DNA from: Nocardiopsis sp. FR4
GTDB taxonomy: Bacteria; Actinomycetota; Actinomycetes; Streptosporangiales; Streptosporangiaceae
DNA length: 64,000 nt
Assembly: GCF_009830945.1 (NCBI RefSeq)
Contig: NZ_VWVV01000015.1
Coordinates: 1-64,000 of the forward strand
Direction of reading: 5' to 3'
Shown here: positions 57,758-64,000 of the stretch, in pieces
Layout: each line of letters starts with the position of its first letter
Numbering within the stretch: position 1 is the first letter of the stretch
Notes under the pieces: generated by a model
Told to the model about the DNA's origin: nothing
The model's input: only the letters and a program-made list of their open reading frames with translations
Databases searched by the model: none
Position numbers and translations under genes: made by a program

Positions 57758-59584
57758 GTGGACCACCCCCCGGTGAGCGGCTACCTGCCGCTGCGCTACG
57801 TCCTCACCGACAGCCTGGCCGTGCGCACCTCCTTCGACCCGCTGCGGGTGGACTCCGAGCACACCATCAGCGGACGCGCCCAGCGGGGTATGCTCGCCGC
57901 CGCCCTGCGCCGGGCCGGGCGGACCCGGGAACTCCACGCCTGGGTGGCCCGGGGCGAGCAGGTCCGCTTCGCCCCCGCCCACCCCCGGTTGGAACCGGGC
58001 GGCGACCCCGCTCTGCCCGGCCCGCCCGAGCGGACCGCCGTCGCCTACCCGGCCCCCGCCTACCTCTACACCCCGGGCAAGGACGGCGAGACCACCGTCG
58101 ACACCTTCGGCCCGACCGACCCCGCCACGCCCTACCGCGCGGTCCGCGACCCCCTCACACCCGACCGCTCCCTGCGCGCCGCCGTGCGCACCACCGCCGA
58201 GCAGTACCTGGGCTCCTCCCGGACCGGAGAGGCCGCCCAGGGGGTCCCCTTCCTCACCACCAGCCTCGACGCGGGCCAGGTCTTCGAGGCCCGCTGGCAG
58301 TTGCGCGCCCGCGACCGCGCCGCCCTGCGGGAACTGGCCGAACGCGTCGCGGCCTTCCTCGCCGAGGCCGACGGCACCCTCACCCTCGGCTCGGGCGGGA
58401 CCCGCGCCCACGGCGGAGTCCGGGTCGCCCCGGTCGACCCCGACCGGCTCCTGTCGCCCGACCGGATCGCCTACGCCGGCTCCCGTTCCTGGGCGGCCGG
58501 AACCCCCGTCGACCTGCTCCTGCTCTCCCCGGCCCTGCTGACCGGAGCCGACGGCCAGGCCCGCCCCCAGGCCCTGGTGCCCGCCGTGCTCGAACTCCTG
58601 GAGCGACGCCTGCCCGGTACGGGGGTCCGCGTGCTGGCCAGCCACGTGGAGGCCGGCCTCGTCGGCGCCTACCACCGCGGTTACCGGGGGCCCATGGCCC
58701 AGCGCTGGGCCGCCCTCCCCGGCGCGGTGGTCCGGCTGGGCCTGGACCGGGACCTGGACGCCGACCAGGCCCGCGACCTGGAGGCGCACCCCCTCGGTGA
58801 GCGGCTCGTGGACGGCCACGGCCAGTTCGCCCTGCTGCCCCCGCCGCCGCCCGCCCCCGAACCCCTCGCCCCCGCGGCGGTCCCCCTCGCGGGCCGCGCC
58901 CCCGGCCCCGGCGGAGACCCCGACGGAGCACACCGCGACGGCACGGTCGACGCCGACGGCGCCGGGGACGCGCAGCTGGACGCCCTGTACGACGCGCTCC
59001 TGTGGAACGCCGCGGCCGGACCCGTCCGCGACCACGCCCGAGCCCTGGCCCGCGACCCGGCGTGCCCGCCCGCCCCGCTCACACCCGGACTGCTGGGCCG
59101 CCTGCGCGAGATCACCGCCCATGCCCACCGCGCCCCCGAGGACGTCCTGGCCGCCCTCGCGCGCACGGTCGCCAGCCGCCCGCCGGAGACCGGTTCCGCC
59201 CGGGGCCCCGGGGCCCCGCACGAGCGGGCCCTGCGCGCCCTGTCCCGGGCCCGCCTCGCCCGCCCCGGCCGGAGGGGGACGGTTCCCGTGCGGTCCTGGC
59301 TGGAGGGCGCGGCCGACGCCGCCGCCTGGTGGGCCGACAACCGGCCCGACCCCGGGCACGATCCCGCCTACGCCCGGGCGATCGCGGCGGTGGACCTGTC
59401 CCTGCCCGACGGCCTGCCCCCCGGCGACCACCCCAGCGGCCTGTCCGCCCGAGCCCGGGCATGGGAGCGGCGCGGCGCCGCACGCCTGGCCCTGCTCCTC
59501 ATCTCCTCCTGGCTGGCCGAGGCCGCCCGAGTCCTGCGCGAGGAACGGGACGGGGGACGCCCGGCGGGGGGAGGCCCCCGGTGA
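57758..59584 (+). CDS. csx10: Csx10 (Cas5-type) RAMP with C-terminal helical extension
   Basis: 608 aa. The Csx10 start (LPLRYVLTDSLAVRT, then TISGRAQRGMLAAALRR, about 36-52), PYRAVRDPLTPDRSLRAAVRTT, the Gly-rich loop LGSGGTRAHGGV (about 210-221) and HVEAGLVGAYHRG to WAALPGAVVRLGL match the family. Csx10 caps the crRNA 5' handle in type III-D. After a Pro/Gly linker (about 365-402) comes a mostly helical segment of 200 residues (LDALYDALLWNAAAGPV, RARAWERRGAARLALLLISS) not needed for Csx10, possibly a fused Cas11-like small subunit. AAGGAG lies 8 bases before the GTG. Overlaps the next gene by GTGA. Confidence 0.8.
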   Translation: MDHPPVSGYLPLRYVLTDSLAVRTSFDPLRVDSEHTISGRAQRGMLAAALRRAGRTRELHAWVARGEQVRFAPAHPRLEPGGDPALPGPPERTAVAYPAPAYLYTPGKDGETTVDTFGPTDPATPYRAVRDPLTPDRSLRAAVRTTAEQYLGSSRTGEAAQGVPFLTTSLDAGQVFEARWQLRARDRAALRELAERVAAFLAEADGTLTLGSGGTRAHGGVRVAPVDPDRLLSPDRIAYAGSRSWAAGTPVDLLLLSPALLTGADGQARPQALVPAVLELLERRLPGTGVRVLASHVEAGLVGAYHRGYRGPMAQRWAALPGAVVRLGLDRDLDADQARDLEAHPLGERLVDGHGQFALLPPPPPAPEPLAPAAVPLAGRAPGPGGDPDGAHRDGTVDADGAGDAQLDALYDALLWNAAAGPVRDHARALARDPACPPAPLTPGLLGRLREITAHAHRAPEDVLAALARTVASRPPETGSARGPGAPHERALRALSRARLARPGRRGTVPVRSWLEGAADAAAWWADNRPDPGHDPAYARAIAAVDLSLPDGLPPGDHPSGLSARARAWERRGAARLALLLISSWLAEAARVLREERDGGRPAGGGPR

Positions 59585-61203
59585 GCGGCGGCCCCGGGGG
59601 CCCGGCGCTGCTCTGGGAGATCACCCTCCGGCTGTGCCTGCTCTCCGACACCCACGTCGGCGCCGCGCGGCCCACCCCGCGCCACGCCGCCGAGAGCGAC
59701 GTGGACCTGCACGTGGACCGCGACCCGAGCACCGGCGTGCCCCGTCTGCGCGCCACCACCCTGGCCGGGCTGCTGCGCCACGAACTCGCCGCCCGCACCG
59801 GCGACCCCGCCAGCGTCCGCGCGCTCATGGGCTCCGGCCGCGAACGCGCCCTGCCCGGAGGGGCGCCCGCCACGAGCGCCCTGGAGGCGGACGACGCCCC
59901 CGCCGAACTCCCCGAGGGCGCCACGGTCACGGTCCGCACCGGTACCCGGGTCGACCCGGCCGCCGGCACCGCCCAGCCGGGCCGCCTGTGGCGGTGGGAG
60001 GTCCTGCCCGCGGGCACGGTCTTCACCGCGCACCTGCGGCTGAGCGTACCCGCGCCCGCCGACGAGGCCCGCCTGCTCACCCTGCTCCTGCTGGCCTCCG
60101 GCGGCCTGGAGGGGGTGGGCCCCGGCGTGCGCGTGGGGGGCCGCACCGGTCGCGGCTACGGCGCCGTCCGCGCCACGCACTGGGCCGTGCGCCGCCACGA
60201 CCTCACCGACGAGCGCGACTGGTTCGCCTACCACGGCCGCACCTGGGCCGAGCGCTGGGCGGACGGGGCCGCCGCGGTGGCCGACGCCCCCGGCGACCTG
60301 GCCACCGCCCTGACCGAACGCCTGCGCCGGTGCGGCCGGACGGCCACCGCGGCCCACCTGGCCGCCCGGGCCCGCCAGCCCGACCGCCGCCACCGCGCCG
60401 AGCTCCACCTCACCCTGGCCGTCGCCGAGCCCCGCGACCCGCTGGCCCCTCCGCCGCGCCGGACCCGGCCGGGAGCACTCCTGATCGCCGACGACCCCGC
60501 CCCCGAACGGCTGGGCACGGCGGACCGGGCCCACCGGCACCGCCCCGTCGTCTCCGACCCCGACAAGCCCGTCGTCCACGCCGGCCCCGTCCTGGGCGAG
60601 ACGGCGCTGTTCGCCCTGCTCAAGCGGATCAGCGGCCGTCTGGTCCGCGACGCGGCCGAGCACCTGGGCGCACCGGCCGACCGGTGGCGCGGCTGGCACG
60701 ACCGCTGGTGGGGCGCCGACACAGACCGGAGCGGCCGCCCCCGGCCCTCGCGCGTCCGGTTGCGCGCCGCGCCCGCCCTCACCGGCGGCGCGCCCCTGAC
60801 CATCACCCGCCTGACCGTGGACGCCCTGTTCGGCGACGCCGTGGACGGACACCTGTTCACCACCGACCTGCACTGCGGCGGCGCCGCCGAGGCGGTCGTG
60901 GACGTGAGCGAACCCGACGACGCGGTACGCGGCCTGCTGGCCCTGCTCGTGCGCGAACTGGCCACGGTCGCCTTCGACACCGTGGGCGCGGGAGCGGGCA
61001 GCGGGCAGGGACGTCTGACGGCCACGCGTGCCCTCCTGGTCACCCACCCCGGCGGCGGGGAGCCCCCGCACACGGTGGACCTGCTCACCGCCGTGTTCGA
61101 GGAGGAGAGCCCCGAGGCCGCCACCGCGCGCGACTGGCTGGACGCCCTGCGCGCCGTCCTCGCCCCCGCGACCGCCGACGGCGCGAAGGAGGCGCCCCGG
61201 TGA
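59581..61203 (+). CDS. tandem Cas7 (two fused Csm3-like RAMP domains)
   Basis: 540 aa with two RAMP domains. Domain 1 (about 1-205): SDTHVGAARP, then DVDLHVDRDPSTGVPRLRATTLAG with Asp42 at the Csm3 catalytic position, and the loop GGRTGRGYGAV (186-196). Domain 2 (about 265-490): HLTLAVAEPRDPL, PVVHAGPVLGETALFALLKRI, and the loop VGAGAGSGQGRL (468-479); an equivalent catalytic Asp is not obvious there. Double Cas7 proteins are typical of type III-D complexes. Coupled by GTGA on both sides. Confidence 0.78.
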   Translation: MSGGPGGPALLWEITLRLCLLSDTHVGAARPTPRHAAESDVDLHVDRDPSTGVPRLRATTLAGLLRHELAARTGDPASVRALMGSGRERALPGGAPATSALEADDAPAELPEGATVTVRTGTRVDPAAGTAQPGRLWRWEVLPAGTVFTAHLRLSVPAPADEARLLTLLLLASGGLEGVGPGVRVGGRTGRGYGAVRATHWAVRRHDLTDERDWFAYHGRTWAERWADGAAAVADAPGDLATALTERLRRCGRTATAAHLAARARQPDRRHRAELHLTLAVAEPRDPLAPPPRRTRPGALLIADDPAPERLGTADRAHRHRPVVSDPDKPVVHAGPVLGETALFALLKRISGRLVRDAAEHLGAPADRWRGWHDRWWGADTDRSGRPRPSRVRLRAAPALTGGAPLTITRLTVDALFGDAVDGHLFTTDLHCGGAAEAVVDVSEPDDAVRGLLALLVRELATVAFDTVGAGAGSGQGRLTATRALLVTHPGGGEPPHTVDLLTAVFEEESPEAATARDWLDALRAVLAPATADGAKEAPR

Positions 61204-61952
61204 ACTCCGACCCTCCCCGCCCGCACGGGCTGACCGCGCACCGCCTGACCGCGGCGCAGGTCGACGCGGTCCTGTCCGACGTCCTGGTCCGCGGCCGGCG
61301 CTGCCGCCTGCTCGACACGGGCACCGGGGACGTCCCCGGCGGGCCCGGTCAGCCCCAGTGGCTGCTCGCCGAACTCGGCGACGGCCGCCTCACCGGAGCC
61401 TGCCCCGGCGACCGGTGGCGCCGCTCGGACGAGCCCCCCACCGCGCACCTGTCGGCCGCGCCGCCCTTCTCCGAGCGCTGGCGGATCCTGGAGGTGCTCG
61501 TCTTCGGCCCGCACGCGCAGGTCCGCGTCGGCGAGGGGGCGGGGGCCGGATGGATCAGCGCCGACGCCCCCGGCGCGCTCCCGGAGTGGCTGCGCCCGCG
61601 CGACCGCTCCTTCCTCCTCCAGGGCTGGAACGGACCCGACCACAGCCGCGCCCTGGAGGGCGACGTGCCCCTGTCGGTGACCGGTGAGCCCTCCGGGACC
61701 CGGGCCGTCCTCCCGGTGGCCTGGGCCGACTTCTCCGGGACCCCGCGCCCCGAGCCCGGGGGCAGGACCGCCCTGGAGAGCTCCGGCACGTGGCTGACCG
61801 TACGCGAGTACTGGGCCAGCGACCCCTGCACCGGCGCGGTGGGGGTGGCCTTCCACCGCCTCACCGGTATGCGCACGGGCCCCAAGCCGACCGGACCGGA
61901 GTTCGACGTGGGCACCGGGGACGAGATCCGCCGCAGAGGGGAACGAGGGTGA
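61200..61952 (+). CDS. Csx19-like (TIGR03984-type) protein
   Basis: 250 aa. No RAMP loop. The pattern matches Csx19 as I remember it: QWLLAELGDGRLTGA near residue 45, a middle ILEVLVFGPHAQVRV (about 96-110), RPRDRSFLLQGW (about 132-143), and the end LTVREYWASD leading to VGVAFHRLTGM. Csx19 is a III-D-specific subunit of unclear function. Identification rests on pattern and position between the tandem Cas7 and the large Cas7, so moderate confidence. Coupled by GTGA on both sides. Confidence 0.55.
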   Translation: MNSDPPRPHGLTAHRLTAAQVDAVLSDVLVRGRRCRLLDTGTGDVPGGPGQPQWLLAELGDGRLTGACPGDRWRRSDEPPTAHLSAAPPFSERWRILEVLVFGPHAQVRVGEGAGAGWISADAPGALPEWLRPRDRSFLLQGWNGPDHSRALEGDVPLSVTGEPSGTRAVLPVAWADFSGTPRPEPGGRTALESSGTWLTVREYWASDPCTGAVGVAFHRLTGMRTGPKPTGPEFDVGTGDEIRRRGERG

Positions 61953-64000
61953 GCCCGCGCCCGGGCCGGAGGTCCGGCGACGACGCGTCCGGCCCGCGGC
62001 CCCGGGGCGCGCCCTTCCACGCCACCGCGCCCTACGGGCTGGTCCGCCTCGCCGACACCCCCATGCCCGCCAGCGACCTGCACGGGGGCCACTCCGCCGA
62101 GGCTCTGCTACGCAGCCACGACCGCACGGTGGAGGGCACCCACTCGGGGTGGATCGACCTGACCCTGACCACGCTCACCCCCACCTTCGTCGGCCAGGCC
62201 CCCGAACGTGGGCGGGCCAGCTCCTCCCTGCGCTTCCCCCACGGCGACCGCCGGCTGCCCGCCATCCCCGGGTCCACCCTGCGCGGACTGGTGCGCAACA
62301 CCGTGCGGATGCTCACCAGCGGTGAGACCGGGCCGGTCAACACCCCCATGCTGTTCTTCCGGGCACCCGTGCGCATCGACCCCGACAACGCCGACAGCGC
62401 ACTGTCCACCCGGGCCCGGCGGGTCATGGCCCGCCGGCACGCCCAGTACCGCAGGCGCCGCGCCGGGCTACGCACCAAACAGGGGTTCCTGTTCCACTCG
62501 CCCCCCGACGGGCGCTGGTACGTGGTCGGGGTCCCCGCCACCCCGCTGTCCGAGCCCGGCCAGGCGCTCAAGGTGCCCTTCGCGGTCCTGCGCGAGAGCC
62601 TGCGCGCCTGGGACTTCGGGGTCCAGGACTTCCCCGACCCGCCCCGGAACAACACCTATGTACCCACGACCCATGAGCAGCACGGCCACCTGCAATACCG
62701 GTGGGTGTACGCCGTCCACCTTCCCGGAGAGCGCCGCGTGGCCGCCGTGGCGCCCACCGAGGAGGAGGCCCGCGCCCACCTGGCCGCCCGTGCGGCACGG
62801 GACCGCGGCCGGGGCGGCGTGGTCCCGGCCCTGCTCGTCCTGACCGGGGTCGCGGCGGGGGAGCGCCGCAACGCCTACCTCTTCCCCCGCCCCTCCGACC
62901 TGGGCGGGCGTCTGCGCGTTCCCGACGCGATGGTGGAGCTGTTCGAGTCGGCCGAACAGGTCACCGGCTACCAGCGCGCCGCCTTCCCCGACACCCTCGG
63001 TACGGGCCCCGCGGACCCCGCCCGCGCACCGGTCGGCGGGGCGCACGGCGGCGGCCTGCCCCGGCGCAGCCTCGAACCGGTCTGGTTCGACCTCGACGCC
63101 TCCGGGGCGGTGGTCTCCTTCGGGCGCTCCGGCGGCTACCGGATCGCCGTCAGCGACGACAACCCGGTCCGCCGCGCGCTGCCCGCACCCCTGCTCGGAG
63201 CCCAGCACGGGGACCCCGACCGGGCCGCGCTGGCCGGACGCACCGTGGACGTGTGCCGCGCGCTGTTCGGCGACACCGACACCTTCGCCGGGGCGGGCGG
63301 CGCCTCCAAGGGCCGTGTGTCCTTCGGCAGCGCGCTGAGCGAGGACCCCGACCCCGACTACCCCGACGGCGCCGCCCTGCGCGTCCAACTGCTCTCGCCC
63401 CAGCGCGGCTGCTTCGCCAACTACCTGGTACAGGGGCCCGACGCCGTCTCCGGGGACCGGCCCGACGTCGTCACGTGGTCGCACGAGGGCCGGGTGCGCC
63501 TGAGCGGGTACAAGGCCTACCTGCACCGGCACCGCGAGGACCTGGGCAGGCCGGTCCGCTACGACGCGCGCGCCCAGGAGGAGCTGGGCCTGGAGGTGCT
63601 GGAACCGGGGGTGCGGGCCGAGCCGCCCCGCGACACCCAGCGCGACGTCATCCCCCTCCGCGACGGCCTCACCTTCCACTCCCGCATCACCTTCACCAAC
63701 CTCACCGAGGGCGAACTCGGTGCGCTGCTGCGCGCCCTGCTGCTGGACAACCCCGTGGACGGCGGGGACCCCGCGGACCCCCCGCACGCCCACAAGCTCG
63801 GCATGGGCAAGTCCCTCGGTATGGGCAGCGTGCACCTGCGCCCGGAGCTGTACCTGGTGGACCGGCGCGCCCGCGCGCTGGACCTTCGCCCCGGGGCCGG
63901 GGTCACGCGCGCCGACGAGGACCTGGTCCGGGGGTTCCTGGACGCGTTCGGCGCCGCGCTGGCCGGCAGGCGCCTGCAGGGTCCTCCCGACCCCGGGCGG
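61949..64000 (+). CDS. large insertion-bearing Cas7 RAMP (TIGR03986-type), 3' end beyond window
   Basis: At least 684 codons without a stop; the window ends in frame. It starts at the GTG overlapping the previous stop. A RAMP start near residue 65 (GWIDLTLTTLTPTFVG) leads to LPAIPGSTLRGLVRNTVRML (about 104-123). A long middle region (about 130-600) separates it from the C-terminal Gly-rich loop KLGMGKSLGMGSV (616-628), a layout like the large III-D Cas7 with an insertion. No catalytic Asp is evident at the Csm3 position. More cas genes or the CRISPR array may follow. Confidence 0.75.
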   Translation, partial: MSPRPGRRSGDDASGPRPRGAPFHATAPYGLVRLADTPMPASDLHGGHSAEALLRSHDRTVEGTHSGWIDLTLTTLTPTFVGQAPERGRASSSLRFPHGDRRLPAIPGSTLRGLVRNTVRMLTSGETGPVNTPMLFFRAPVRIDPDNADSALSTRARRVMARRHAQYRRRRAGLRTKQGFLFHSPPDGRWYVVGVPATPLSEPGQALKVPFAVLRESLRAWDFGVQDFPDPPRNNTYVPTTHEQHGHLQYRWVYAVHLPGERRVAAVAPTEEEARAHLAARAARDRGRGGVVPALLVLTGVAAGERRNAYLFPRPSDLGGRLRVPDAMVELFESAEQVTGYQRAAFPDTLGTGPADPARAPVGGAHGGGLPRRSLEPVWFDLDASGAVVSFGRSGGYRIAVSDDNPVRRALPAPLLGAQHGDPDRAALAGRTVDVCRALFGDTDTFAGAGGASKGRVSFGSALSEDPDPDYPDGAALRVQLLSPQRGCFANYLVQGPDAVSGDRPDVVTWSHEGRVRLSGYKAYLHRHREDLGRPVRYDARAQEELGLEVLEPGVRAEPPRDTQRDVIPLRDGLTFHSRITFTNLTEGELGALLRALLLDNPVDGGDPADPPHAHKLGMGKSLGMGSVHLRPELYLVDRRARALDLRPGAGVTRADEDLVRGFLDAFGAALAGRRLQGPPDPGR

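Overview
The window is high-GC, gene-dense actinomycete DNA. Gene order (recN-steA-steB, uvrC-rapZ-yvcK-whiA-gap-pgk-tpiA-secG-rbpA), WhiA, RbpA, TlyA and frequent GTG starts with 4-base GTGA overlaps point to a filamentous actinobacterium. A Nocardiopsis-like member of the Streptosporangiales is my best guess; this is inference, since no 16S is present.

Layout. 1-124: 3' end of a 5S rRNA and its terminator, closing an rRNA operon. 344-9150: housekeeping and hypothetical genes: an RGG-rich TPR protein, a NUDIX hydrolase, a frameshifted GNAT, a metallo-beta-lactamase-fold hydrolase, an SSB-like OB protein, then a minus-strand run (HAD phosphatase, AAC(3)-type acetyltransferase, DUF1015, SCP2-like). 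9354-20159: tlyA, nadK, recN, steA/steB, an MraY/WecA-like protein, a MurJ-like flippase and a GT4 glycosyltransferase, a cell-envelope and division cluster. 20329-28136: terC behind a candidate yybP-ykoY manganese riboswitch, uvrA behind a perfect actinobacterial SOS box, a LacI regulator, a Rieske lipoprotein and an MscS channel. 28137-39137: uvrC-rapZ-yvcK-whiA, then the lower-glycolysis set gap-pgk-tpiA with secG and rbpA, and small proteins. 39129-47356: a complete histidine-utilisation cluster (hutH, hutU, an M20 amidohydrolase, hutF, hutI) divergent from an IclR regulator, with an 18-bp perfect palindrome between. 47532-52930: an ACT-GNAT protein, a DUF485/acetate-type symporter pair and two hypotheticals.

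53101-64000 is the accessory region of most interest. A DUF1697 gene broken off after 66 codons is followed by a type III CRISPR-Cas effector locus that I read as subtype III-D: cas6, then cas10 - cas7 - (internal promoter) - csx10 with a C-terminal extension - tandem cas7 fusion - csx19-like - a large insertion-bearing cas7, which runs off the right edge still open. Within each block the genes overlap by 4 bases, implying translational coupling. The Cas10 has no N-terminal HD nuclease domain and carries AGDD in place of GGDD, while the metal-binding Asp residues are kept. A 12-base motif shared by cas6 and a small antisense ORF, and a 9-base core also present before cas10, sit upstream of all three genes, each pointing at its gene. 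No CRISPR array, cas1/cas2 or ancillary cOA effector is visible here; they could lie beyond 64000.

Functional calls rest on motifs, length and context read by eye; no database search was run.
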